Below, piece by piece: positions 24,342 to 31,698 of a stretch of 39,709 nucleotides of DNA. The translations under genes were made by a program, and so were the position numbers. The DNA is taken from positions 1-39,709 of the forward strand of contig NZ_ANAY01000046.1 in NCBI RefSeq assembly GCF_000340965.1, in the 5' to 3' direction. Within the stretch, counting starts at the first letter, position 1; each line of letters begins with the position of its first letter. This DNA comes from Nocardiopsis kunsanensis DSM 44524. GTDB lineage: Bacteria; Actinomycetota; Actinomycetes; Streptosporangiales; Streptosporangiaceae. The notes beneath the pieces were generated by a model. It searched no databases and was not told where the DNA came from. It saw nothing but the letters and a program-made list of their open reading frames with translations.

Positions 24342-25127
24342 ATGCACAGATCCGCCACGCCGCAGCGACGCTGGTACGGCCTCGTCCTCTCGATCGTGCT
24401 CCTCTGCGTGCTCTCCGTGATCGCGGTCCTGGGCACCCGCTGGGCGATCGACCGGGCCGGCGTCCCCCTCCCCACCACACCGTGGGGCCCCGCATGCGCC
24501 GTCACGGCCGGCGACGAGCAGATCCAGCTCGACCGCGACCAGGCCCGGCGTGCCACCACCGCCGCCGTGGCCGCCGACCAGGGTGAGGACTCACCCGTGC
24601 AGGCCCCCGACACCAGCGACGTCCCCGACGCAGCCATGGACGTGCTGGAGAACGGGCCGGAGGAGGACGCAGGCCCCTCGCTGAGCTGCCGCTCCACCAA
24701 GAACCCGGACCTGGAGGTGGAGGAGGAGCTGGAGCCGTCCGGGCTGAAGCCGCGCGCGCAGAACCTCAAGGACGGCATCGAGGAGGTCTACACCGAGCCG
24801 AGCCTGGGGGGCTACGAACCCGGTGGTTACGACACCGGCCACGGTGAGGGGTCCGCGCACTACGACGGCCGGGCCATCGACGCCTTCTTCCGTCCGGTCA
24901 GCGAGGAGAACCGGCGTTCGGGATGGGTGATGGCGCACTGGCTGATCGCCCACGCGCCCGACTACGAGATCGACGTCATCATCTTCGACGACCGGATCTG
25001 GAGCACGTACTACCCGTCGATGGGTTGGCGCGACTACGACGCCGACCCCGACAACGAGATCCTGCGCCACCTCGACCACGTGCACGTGGACGTACAGGCC
25101 GGCGAGGAGGACCCCGGCCACGCCTGA
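24342..25127 (+). CDS. Membrane-anchored VldE/ARB-07466-like domain protein
   Basis: 261 aa. ATG at 24342 with a GGGAAGGGG site; the upstream open frame is unsupported. One TM helix (residues 12-32) is followed by an extracytoplasmic segment with CAVTAGDEQIQLDRDQARR, an acidic linker, and a C-terminal domain with GSAHYDGRAIDAFF (His173, Asp180) and DHVHVDV (His246, His248). These are the residues of the VldE/ARB-07466-type domain, which resembles LAS/M15 zinc peptidases in its HxxGxAxD and HxH spacing. A related C-terminal domain occurs in the protein at 37948-39183. A cell-wall hydrolysis role is plausible but unproven. Confidence 0.8.
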   Translation: MHRSATPQRRWYGLVLSIVLLCVLSVIAVLGTRWAIDRAGVPLPTTPWGPACAVTAGDEQIQLDRDQARRATTAAVAADQGEDSPVQAPDTSDVPDAAMDVLENGPEEDAGPSLSCRSTKNPDLEVEEELEPSGLKPRAQNLKDGIEEVYTEPSLGGYEPGGYDTGHGEGSAHYDGRAIDAFFRPVSEENRRSGWVMAHWLIAHAPDYEIDVIIFDDRIWSTYYPSMGWRDYDADPDNEILRHLDHVHVDVQAGEEDPGHA

Positions 25128-25148
25128 GCCGACCGGCCCCTCGCACAC

Positions 25149-25179
25149 GGCGGGGCGGGCCCGGCGCCCCGGCCCCGCC
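25149..25179. terminator. Bidirectional terminator between VldE-like and dodecin genes
   Basis: ggcggggc (25149-25156) pairs with gccccgcc (25172-25179), with further G-C pairs inside. It lies between two convergent genes. Confidence 0.55.
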
Positions 25180-25197
25180 CCGGTGCGGCCGGGAGCT

Positions 25198-25407
25198 TCA
25201 CTCGTCGAGGCGGAACCCCACCTTCAGACCCACCTGGAAATGGGCGATCTCGCCCTCCTCGATGTGGCCGCGCACCTCGCTGACCTCGAACCAGTCCAGA
25301 CTGCGCAGGGTCGAGGAGGCGCGGCTGATCGCGTTGCGGATCGCCTGGTCGACGCCTTCCTGCGAGGTTCCGACGATCTCCGTGATCCGGTAGGTGTGGT
25401 CGGACAT
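25198..25407 (-). CDS. Dodecin
   Basis: 69 aa, the normal size. Dodecins form hollow dodecamers that store flavin or coenzyme A. The sequence has the full signature: VGTSQEGVDQAIRNAISRA, Trp39 (flavin-stacking) in LDWFEVSEVRG and Gln58 in HFQVGLKVGF. The start at ATG 25407 leaves no room for a longer N-terminus. It is a single-gene unit. Confidence 0.96.
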   Translation of the reverse strand: MSDHTYRITEIVGTSQEGVDQAIRNAISRASSTLRSLDWFEVSEVRGHIEEGEIAHFQVGLKVGFRLDE

Positions 25408-25715
25408 GGCAACCTCTCGTGTCGATCGGTGCAGCCGGCCGCCCTGCCGACGGCCTCGTTCACCCCCTGCCCCCGTCCCCCACGAACCACACGGGAGGCC
25501 GATCGTGCACTCGGGGCTCTACATGACCGATCGCGCAATCTTGACCCGTCTTGGCCGGAACATGGTCCCCGACCGGTACGGACGTGCCCCTGGACACACG
25601 GCGTTCGCCCCGGGCACAGCCCCGCATCTGCGCACATGAAGCGATTTCGCACACGGTGCGGGACGAAGGACCGCGCTGCGGCGGGACTGTCCCGAGACAA
25701 CGTCGTAACTGACTC
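25408..25715. other. Gap between dodecin and the 6C RNA
   Basis: No coding sequence is supported; the open frames here are shadows with poor start contexts. It presumably carries the dodecin promoter (minus strand) and regulatory sequence for the small RNA (plus strand). I see no strong repeat. Confidence 0.35.
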
Positions 25716-25747
25716 TTGACGTACAGAGGGATACATCGGTGTACATT
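25716..25747 (+). promoter_or_regulatory. Promoter region of the 6C RNA with three TACA repeats at 10-bp spacing
   Basis: TTGACG (25716-25721) resembles a -35. TACA recurs at 25722, 25732 and 25742, exactly one helical turn apart. The last copy, TACATT (25742-25747), is a fair -10 box preceded by TG; the spacing to TTGACG is 20 bases, longer than usual. Transcription would start near 25753. Confidence 0.5.
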
Positions 25748-25751
25748 GGGA

Positions 25752-25860
25752 GCAGCGCTTCGGTCCCCCGTCGGAGCGCGGGGCGATGTTTCGAGCCCCC
25801 GTCGAAACATCGTGTGCGGCGCCGGGTGGTTTGCCCCCGTAACCACCCGGCGCCGTTTTT
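25752..25860 (+). ncRNA. 6C RNA (actinobacterial small RNA)
   Basis: About 110 nt. Two strong hairpins have C-run loops, the hallmark of 6C RNA: an 11-bp perfect stem 25784-25794/25802-25812 with loop GCCCCCG, and a 15-bp perfect stem 25817-25831/25841-25855 with loop TGCCCCCGT, followed by TTTTT (25856-25860) as a Rho-independent terminator. An additional C5 run lies at 25764-25768. The known family includes the mycobacterial 6C/B11 RNA, which uses the C-rich loops to pair with G-rich ribosome sites of mRNAs. The 5' end is inferred from the promoter. Confidence 0.85.
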
Positions 25861-25936
25861 CGTGCACCCGGTACGCTGCAGCCAGTACCGACGCAGAACC
25901 GTCGGAGCACGTTCACCGACACAAGGGGGCCACACG

Positions 25937-26143
25937 ATGAACACCACCGAGCCGCAGTGCTCACGGCGGGACTGCCGTGCCGGGGCCGAGTGGGCACTCG
26001 TGTGGAACAACCCCAAGCTGCACACCCCGGACCGGCGCAAGGTGTGGACGGCCTGCGGGGAACACCGCGAGTACCTGGCCAACTTCTTGGACATGCGCGG
26101 ATTCCTGCGCGAGACCGTGGCCTGGGAGAACTTCGAGGGATGA
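25937..26143 (+). CDS. Small actinobacterial protein with a zinc-ribbon-like Cys/His set
   Basis: 68 aa. ATG at 25937 with an AAGGGGG site. Cys8 and Cys13 (CSRRDC), then Cys40 and His43 (WTACGEHREYL) could bind one zinc ion. The Trp-rich core (AEWALVWNNPKLH) is familiar from a short conserved actinobacterial protein often left as hypothetical. Function unknown. It is the first gene downstream of the 6C RNA terminator and converges with mobA. Confidence 0.8.
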   Translation: MNTTEPQCSRRDCRAGAEWALVWNNPKLHTPDRRKVWTACGEHREYLANFLDMRGFLRETVAWENFEG

Positions 26144-26179
26144 ACCGGTCGGCCCGGAAGGCCGGCGCGGGAGCCGGGT

Positions 26180-26764
26180 TCACCGGTTGCGGGCACGCTC
26201 CAGATCCTCGGGGGTGTCGCAGTCGGTGACGGCACGGTCGTCGGCCGACCGGACCAGTCGGGGCTCCATGGGGCCGAACAGCCCTCGCAGGGAAGCGCCC
26301 TCGTAGTGGCGCAGAGCCGTGCGCAGGGCGCCGGTGTGCCAGAGGCCGGTGAGCCACTGGGGATGTCCGGTGCTGTCGGAGTGGACGGCGCCGTGGCCCG
26401 GGGCGCAGGCTCCCTCCAGGGCGGCCAGGGCGGCCGCGCCCAGGTGGGGCAGGTCGGCCGCCAGCAGGGCCGTGTACGGAGCCTGCACGCGGGCCAGGCC
26501 GGCACGCAGAGCGGGCACGGGGCCGCCGCCGGGGGGATCCTCACGGACGTACTCCGCCCTCGGGTTGGGACGCTCGGGGCCGACCACGACCACGTGTGTG
26601 TCGGGGCGGTGGGCCCGCACGGCCGACACGACCCCTTCCAGCAGGGTGCGCCCGCCCACGACGAGTCCGGGTTTGTCGGCCCCGCCCATCCGGCGGGCGG
26701 CCCCTCCGGCGAGGACGACGGCGGCCAGTACGGACTCGTGCGGGGCGGGCTCGGTGCGGTACAT
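26180..26764 (-). CDS. mobA: Molybdenum cofactor guanylyltransferase (MobA-like)
   Basis: 194 aa. Nucleotidyltransferase fold that attaches GMP to molybdopterin. The N-terminal loop VVLAGGAARRMGGADKP (LAGG at 18-21, Arg25, Lys31) is the family signature; a later LLAADLPHL carries the metal-binding Asp. The start at ATG 26764 has a GGGAAC site and lies 35 bp after the rtcB stop. A moaA gene lies 2.7 kb upstream on the same strand, consistent with cofactor synthesis. A related nucleotidyltransferase substrate cannot be excluded. Confidence 0.88.
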   Translation of the reverse strand: MYRTEPAPHESVLAAVVLAGGAARRMGGADKPGLVVGGRTLLEGVVSAVRAHRPDTHVVVVGPERPNPRAEYVREDPPGGGPVPALRAGLARVQAPYTALLAADLPHLGAAALAALEGACAPGHGAVHSDSTGHPQWLTGLWHTGALRTALRHYEGASLRGLFGPMEPRLVRSADDRAVTDCDTPEDLERARNR

Positions 26765-26799
26765 GTTCCCAGCATGGCGTATCCGCCCGGGCGCCGTAC

Positions 26800-27987
26800 C
26801 TACCCCTTGACGCAGATCACCTGGCGCAGGTGGGCGACGACCTCGACCAGGTCGGTCTGGGCCTCCATCACCGACTCCAGGTCCTTGTAGGCCCCGGGGA
26901 TCTCGTCGATGACGCCGGTGTCCTTGCGGCACTCCACCCCCCGGGTCTGCTCGAGCAGGTCGCGGCGGGAGAAGGTGCGACGGGCCTTGTTGCGGCTCAT
27001 ACGTCGCCCCGCCCCGTGGGAGGCGGAGTTGAACGAGTCCGGGTTGCCCAGCCCGCGGACGATGTAGGTGCCGGTGGCCATGCTGCCGGGGATGACGCCG
27101 TACTCCCCCTTGCCCGCGCGGATGGCGCCCTTGCGGGTGACGAGCAGGTCCGTGCCGTCGTAGGTCTCCTCGGCCACGTAGTTGTGGTGGCAGGAGATCC
27201 ACTGCTCGAAGGTCGTGCGCGGGATCTGCTCGACAACGGCGCGGCAGGCCAGGGCCATCATGACGTCGCGGTTGCGCTTGGCGTACTCCTGGGCCCAGAA
27301 CAGGTCGCGGCGGTAGGCCTCCATCTCCGGTGTCCGGGAGACGAACACGGCCAGGTCGCGGTCGGGAAGATCCTGGTTGTGCGGCAGGGAACGGGCCTGT
27401 TCGATGTGGTGGGCGGCCAGTTCGTTGCCGATGTTGCGCGAACCCGAGTGGAGCACGACCCACACCTGCCCGCCCTCGTCCAGGCACACCTCGAGGAAAT
27501 GGTTGCCCCCGCCGAGGGTACCCATCTGCCGGTGGGCGCGGTCGCGGCGGTGGTGCACGCTCGGTGCCAGGTCGTCGAAGGCGGCCCAGAAACGGTCCCA
27601 GTCGCGTTCCTCCAGCAGCGGCAGGGAGGCCGGGTCGACCCCGTCGTCGTGCATGGCGAAGCCGACGGGCACGGCCGCTTCCAGGGCCGAGCGCAGGCGG
27701 CGCAGGTCGTCGGGCAGGTCCTCGGCGCGCAGCCCGGTGCGCACGGCGGTCATCCCGCAGCCGATGTCGACGCCGACCGCGGCGGGGCTGACGGCATCGC
27801 GCATGGCGATCACCGATCCCACGGTGGCCCCCTTGCCGAAGTGCACGTCGGGCATGACGGCCAGACCGTGTACCCAGGGGACCCCGCTGATGTTGCGGAG
27901 CTGGCCCATCACCTGCTCGTCGACCTCGTCGGGGTCGGCCCACATGCGGATGGGCACATGAGTGCCGGGCACCTCTCGGTGGGACAT
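26800..27987 (-). CDS. rtcB: RtcB-type RNA ligase
   Basis: 395 aa. RtcB joins RNA 3'-phosphate or 2',3'-cyclic phosphate to 5'-OH ends with GTP and Mn. All signature segments are present: MPDVHFGKGATVGSV, GVDIGCGM (metal Asp and Cys), LGGGNHFLEV, HSGSRNIGNE, SCHHNYV, PGSMATGTYIV and the guanylylation region SASHGAGRRMSR. The length fits the short bacterial RtcB group. No archease or RtcA gene is adjacent. It is upstream of and probably co-transcribed with mobA. Confidence 0.95.
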   Translation of the reverse strand: MSHREVPGTHVPIRMWADPDEVDEQVMGQLRNISGVPWVHGLAVMPDVHFGKGATVGSVIAMRDAVSPAAVGVDIGCGMTAVRTGLRAEDLPDDLRRLRSALEAAVPVGFAMHDDGVDPASLPLLEERDWDRFWAAFDDLAPSVHHRRDRAHRQMGTLGGGNHFLEVCLDEGGQVWVVLHSGSRNIGNELAAHHIEQARSLPHNQDLPDRDLAVFVSRTPEMEAYRRDLFWAQEYAKRNRDVMMALACRAVVEQIPRTTFEQWISCHHNYVAEETYDGTDLLVTRKGAIRAGKGEYGVIPGSMATGTYIVRGLGNPDSFNSASHGAGRRMSRNKARRTFSRRDLLEQTRGVECRKDTGVIDEIPGAYKDLESVMEAQTDLVEVVAHLRQVICVKG

Positions 27988-28087
27988 CGCCGTTTCCTCT
28001 TCCTTCCGATCCGTGGCGTGGACGGCGCGGGCCGGTGCGCCGCTCCGCGCCGGGACCGGGAGGGAAGCGGCAACCGGTTCTCGGGGC

Positions 28088-29377
28088 TCAGCTGCGGCCG
28101 GCCCCGGTGAGAGCGTCCTTGTACACGCGCCCGTCCTTGACGATCACCGCAAGGGCGTGTGCGGGGTCGGCAAGGAGGCTCAGGTCCTGGGTGGGGTCGC
28201 CTTCCACGAGCAGCACGTCGGCCCAGGCGCCGGTGTCGATCACTCCCAGGCGTGCGTCCCGGTAAGGGTCCCGTGCTCCGGCCGTGGCGAAGAGTCCGGC
28301 GTTGCCGGAGGTGGCGGTGCGCAGGGCCTGCACGGCGCTGAAACCGAACTCGGTGTTCAGGCGCACGAACATGTCGCTCTGGCGGTGGGCCGATGCGGGA
28401 TCCAGCAGCAGGTCGGTACCGAAGGCCAGGCGGACGCCGAACCGGCGTGCCCATTCGAGGGTCCGGGCGACACCGTCACAGATCTCCCTGTTCTTGGCTG
28501 CCGAGTCGGGTGAGGCGTAGACGTGGTCGCTCTCCAGGAAGGGCTGGGTACTCAGCCATACACCGTGCTCGGCGAGCAGGGCGATGGTCTCCTCGTCGGC
28601 GAGGTGGCCGTGTTCGATGGAGGCGACCCCTGCCTCGACCGCGCGGCGGACGCCCGCGGTGTTGTAGACGTGTACCGCCACGTAGGTGCCCCAGTCCCGG
28701 GCGGCCTGGACGGCGGCACGGAGTTCGTCGGCGGTGTACTGGACCACGTCGAGGGGGTCGTAGCTGGAGGCCGCTCCCCCGCCGGCCATGACCTTGATCT
28801 GGCTGGCGCCCTTCTTGAGCTGTTCCCGTACTGCGGTCAGTACGCGGGGGACCCCGTCGGCGATCCTGGTGAAACCGATGTCCTCGGCCCTGGTGGGTCT
28901 GCCGCCCAGGGGCAGCGGGCTCTCGTGGACGGCTGAGAAATCACCGTGTCCGGAGGTCTGGGAGATGGTGGCCTGGCTGGGGTAGATGCGTGGTCCCGGG
29001 AAGAGACCCGCGTCGAGGACCTGCTTGAGGGCGCCGGTGTCGCCGCCCATGTCGCGCACGGTGGTGAAGCCGCGCATGAGCATGCCTTCGGCCTCGGCCA
29101 GGGCGTTGTAGTACCCCAGTCCGGTGGGTCCCAGCAGCAGTTCGGCCTGTGTGGAACCGATACCGAACAGGTGCACGTGCGCGTCGGTGAGGCCGGGCAT
29201 GAGCACCCGGCCCTCGGCGTCGAGCACACGGGCGTCGGGGTCGGGGCGGGTGGAGGGGTCGGCGATACGGCGGTTCTCGATGTAGACGTCGCGGAGCTGC
29301 GAGAGCTCCTCTCCCACGCCGTCGAAGACCCGTACGCCACGGAACAGAACGGGTTCGCAAGCCGGCACGGCACTCAT
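28088..29377 (-). CDS. Amidohydrolase family protein (Xaa-Pro dipeptidase/imidazolonepropionase-like)
   Basis: 429 aa. ATG at 29377 has a GGAGGAGC site; a longer frame lacks one. Binuclear metal site of the amidohydrolase superfamily: His67 and His69 (DAHVHLFG), Lys195 (QIKVMAGGG), His236 (VAVHVYN), His256 (SIEHGHL) and Asp322 (FGTDLLLD). The sequence order matches the Xaa-Pro dipeptidase and organophosphate-hydrolysing subgroup, many of which are peptidase-like with unknown natural substrates. No signal peptide. It lies between moaA and rtcB without an obvious pathway link. Confidence 0.9.
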   Translation of the reverse strand: MSAVPACEPVLFRGVRVFDGVGEELSQLRDVYIENRRIADPSTRPDPDARVLDAEGRVLMPGLTDAHVHLFGIGSTQAELLLGPTGLGYYNALAEAEGMLMRGFTTVRDMGGDTGALKQVLDAGLFPGPRIYPSQATISQTSGHGDFSAVHESPLPLGGRPTRAEDIGFTRIADGVPRVLTAVREQLKKGASQIKVMAGGGAASSYDPLDVVQYTADELRAAVQAARDWGTYVAVHVYNTAGVRRAVEAGVASIEHGHLADEETIALLAEHGVWLSTQPFLESDHVYASPDSAAKNREICDGVARTLEWARRFGVRLAFGTDLLLDPASAHRQSDMFVRLNTEFGFSAVQALRTATSGNAGLFATAGARDPYRDARLGVIDTGAWADVLLVEGDPTQDLSLLADPAHALAVIVKDGRVYKDALTGAGRS

Positions 29378-29474
29378 TCCGCGCTCCTCCTGTCGGGCCC
29401 GGCCGTTCCGGGCGGGGCGAGTCCGAGTGCCATACCCGTGACCGTGTGCCTTCACCCCTGCTCATGGGCACGAG

Positions 29475-29510
29475 CGGGCGCCGGGGCGGTCGGTACCGCC
29501 CCGGCGCCCG
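29475..29510 (-). terminator. Terminator of moaA
   Basis: A perfect 16-bp stem (29475-29490 with 29495-29510) closed by cggt lies 13 bp past the moaA stop at 29524. Confidence 0.75.
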
Positions 29511-29523
29511 TGCTCTGCTCGGG

Positions 29524-30531
29524 TCAGCCTCCGATCGCCGACATGGGCCGGGCCGGCTGCAGGAAGCTGGGGTCGTTGATGCCGTGGCCGGGCAGCTTGG
29601 GGGCCACGGCGGCCTTCCAGCGTTCGGCGATCTCCTCGTCGGTGGCGCCCTCACGCAGCGGGGTGCGCAGGTCCGACTCCTCGCGGGCGAAGAGGCAGTT
29701 GCGCACCTGGCCGTCGGCGGTCAGGCGCACGCGGTCGCAGGCCCCGCAGAAGGGTCGGGTGACCGAGCCGATGACACCGACGTTGGCGGTCTCCCCGTTG
29801 GGGAAGCGTTCGCCGTTGACGTGGAAGAGTTCGGCCGGGGCGCTGCCGCGGGTCTCGGCGTCAGCGGGCTCGAGGTCGAACTCGGCCTCCAGCGAGCGCA
29901 GGATCTCCTCTGCGGTGACCATGGTGTCGCGGCGCCAGCCGTGCTGGGCGTCCAGCGGCATCTGCTCGATGAAGCGCAGTTCGTAGCCGTGCTCGATGCT
30001 GAAGCGCAGCAGGTCGGCGGCCTCGTGGTCGTTCATGTCGCGCATGAGGACGGTGTTGACCTTGACCGGGGTGAGCCCTGCGTCGGCCGCTGCGGCCAGG
30101 CCGTCGAGGACGTCGTTCAGGCGGCGCCTCCTGGCGAGCTTCTCGAAGATCTCGGGCTGCAGGGTGTCGAGGGAGACGTTGACGCGGTCGAGGCCGGCCT
30201 CGGCCAGGGCGTTCGCGGTGCGCGCCAGCCCGATGGCGTTGGTGGTCAGGGCCGTGCGCGGACGGGGGCGCAGGGCGGTGGTACCGGCGAGGATGTCGGG
30301 CAGACCTCGGCGCAGGAGGGGCTCACCGCCGGTGAAGCGGACCTCGGTGATACCGAGCCGGGTGACACCGATGTCGATGAGCCGGAGTAGTTCGTCGTCG
30401 GTGAGCAGCTCCGGTTTGGGGAGCCACTCCAGTCCCTCGGGCGGCATGCAGTAGGTGCACCTGAGGTTGCAGCGGTCGGTGAGCGACACTCGAAGGTCGG
30501 TCGCCACTCGGCCATAGGAGTCGGCCAGCAC
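29524..30531 (-). CDS. moaA: GTP 3',8-cyclase MoaA
   Basis: 335 aa. Radical-SAM enzyme converting GTP to the first intermediate of molybdenum cofactor. The SAM cluster is Cys21-x3-Cys25-x2-Cys28 (DRCNLRCTYCMPP); the C-terminal second cluster is Cys262, Cys265 and Cys279 (FCGACDRVRL, NCLF). The C-terminal Gly-Gly required for activity is present. The GTG at 30531 follows a GGAGAGGGGA stretch. No moaC, moaE or moeA gene lies next to it; the pathway is completed elsewhere apart from mobA downstream. A strong inverted repeat lies upstream. Confidence 0.97.
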   Translation of the reverse strand: MLADSYGRVATDLRVSLTDRCNLRCTYCMPPEGLEWLPKPELLTDDELLRLIDIGVTRLGITEVRFTGGEPLLRRGLPDILAGTTALRPRPRTALTTNAIGLARTANALAEAGLDRVNVSLDTLQPEIFEKLARRRRLNDVLDGLAAAADAGLTPVKVNTVLMRDMNDHEAADLLRFSIEHGYELRFIEQMPLDAQHGWRRDTMVTAEEILRSLEAEFDLEPADAETRGSAPAELFHVNGERFPNGETANVGVIGSVTRPFCGACDRVRLTADGQVRNCLFAREESDLRTPLREGATDEEIAERWKAAVAPKLPGHGINDPSFLQPARPMSAIGG

Positions 30532-30592
30532 GGGCGTCCCCTCTCCACATTGAGCTTTCGGGAGGTCTGTACGTGTTTTTACCCACCCGAGC

Positions 30593-30638
30593 GTTACTCA
30601 CTGTTTAGCACAAAAAATCCCATTTAACAGTGGGTAAC
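30593..30638. promoter_or_regulatory. Large inverted repeat between moaA and the hydrolase gene
   Basis: GTTACTCACTGTT (30593-30605) and AACAGTGGGTAAC (30626-30638) are inverted copies with one mismatch in 13, separated by 20 AT-rich bases. It lies 62 bp upstream of moaA. A second small palindrome, gatat/atatc, lies at 30640-30654, and a direct repeat gagctttga occurs at 30666 and 30696. The region 30532-30836 holds no gene. Confidence 0.55.
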
Positions 30639-30836
30639 TGATATATGCCATATCGAACGGTTCACGAGCTTTGAGGGAACAATAGATCCTGCTGAGAGCT
30701 TTGACGGCGTGGCCACCCCCGATCGTTACGCGCCCGATGCCTCTCCCCGACCTCTAGGCTTCGTTCGGTGGACGGATCCTGGGGCCGTCGAACAGATGCT
30801 CCCAGACGAGGAAACGGAACGAGGAGGCACAACACG

Positions 30837-31658
30837 GTGATCACCACACGCGAGTGGGCCGTGGCGGGCGACCCCGCCGGAACGGCCAAGCTGGCTGCAC
30901 GGGCCTGGGCCCGGGCCGGGAGCGAACCGACCTGGCTGGCGATCCTGGTGCACGGCTACGGCGAACACCTGGGCCGCTACCACGCGGTCGCCGAGGACCT
31001 GGTCGCCGCAGGGGCGGTGGTCTACGGGGCCGACCACCGCGGGCACGGCAACTCCTCGGGCGAGCGGGTCCTCATCGACGACTACAGCGGCGTGGTCGAG
31101 GACGTGCACCGGATCGTCTCCCAGGCCCGCACCGCCTACCGCAACCTCCCCCTGGTGTTGATCGGCCACTCGATGGGCGGGCTCATCGCCGCGCGCTACG
31201 CCCAGGCCCACCCCGAGGCCGTCCAGGCGCTGGTGCTCTCGGGTCCGGTCCTGGGCCGGTGGAGCGCCCTGGAGCAGATGCAGGCGGCCGAGGAGATCCC
31301 CGACGCCCCCATCGACCCGGCCACGCTCTCGCGCGACCCCGCGGTGGGGCGGGCCTACACCGAGGACGAACTGGTCTGGCACGGGCCCTTCAAGCGCCCC
31401 ACCGTCGAGGCCCTCATGACGGAGCTGGACCGCGGGCGCCGGGCGGGATCGATCGGATCGCTGCCGCTGCTGTGGCTGCACGGCTCCGACGACCAGTTGG
31501 TACCGGTCTCCGACACGGCCGTGGGGATCGAAGCACTGGCCGGTGAGGACGTGAGCGCCCGGATCTTCCCCGGGGCCCGCCACGAGATCTTCAACGAGAC
31601 CAACCGGGACGAGGTCCTGGCCGAGGTGACGCGTTTCGCCGGCCGGTTCTCGCTGTGA
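30837..31658 (+). CDS. Monoacylglycerol-lipase-type alpha/beta hydrolase
   Basis: 273 aa. GTG at 30837 with AGGAGG ten bases upstream. Catalytic triad is readable: Ser112 (LIGHSMGGL), Asp219 (LHGSDDQLVP) and His249 (ARHEIFNE). The oxyanion motif HGYGEH and ADHRGHGNSSGER are characteristic of the monoglyceride lipase/lysophospholipase group. The protein has no signal peptide, so it acts inside the cell. Probable substrates are monoacylglycerols or similar esters; not proven. Confidence 0.93.
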   Translation: MITTREWAVAGDPAGTAKLAARAWARAGSEPTWLAILVHGYGEHLGRYHAVAEDLVAAGAVVYGADHRGHGNSSGERVLIDDYSGVVEDVHRIVSQARTAYRNLPLVLIGHSMGGLIAARYAQAHPEAVQALVLSGPVLGRWSALEQMQAAEEIPDAPIDPATLSRDPAVGRAYTEDELVWHGPFKRPTVEALMTELDRGRRAGSIGSLPLLWLHGSDDQLVPVSDTAVGIEALAGEDVSARIFPGARHEIFNETNRDEVLAEVTRFAGRFSL

Positions 31659-31664
31659 TCGGTC

Positions 31665-31697
31665 GGGCCGTGCCGGGCCCCGCGCCGGGCACGGCCC
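31665..31697. terminator. Bidirectional terminator between hydrolase and MocR genes
   Basis: gggccgtgcc (31665-31674) pairs with ggcacggccc (31688-31697), a 10-bp stem between convergent genes whose stops lie within 10 bp on each side. Confidence 0.65.
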
Positions 31698-31698
31698 C

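Noticed and set aside
26144..26179. Terminator between the 68-aa gene and mobA
   Set aside because: Only short interrupted GC matches; no stem strong enough to list.
30593..30638. BldD box or Moco riboswitch upstream of moaA
   Set aside because: GTTAC/GTAAC half-sites are too far apart for a typical BldD box and the sequence does not show the Moco RNA core; left as an unassigned inverted repeat.
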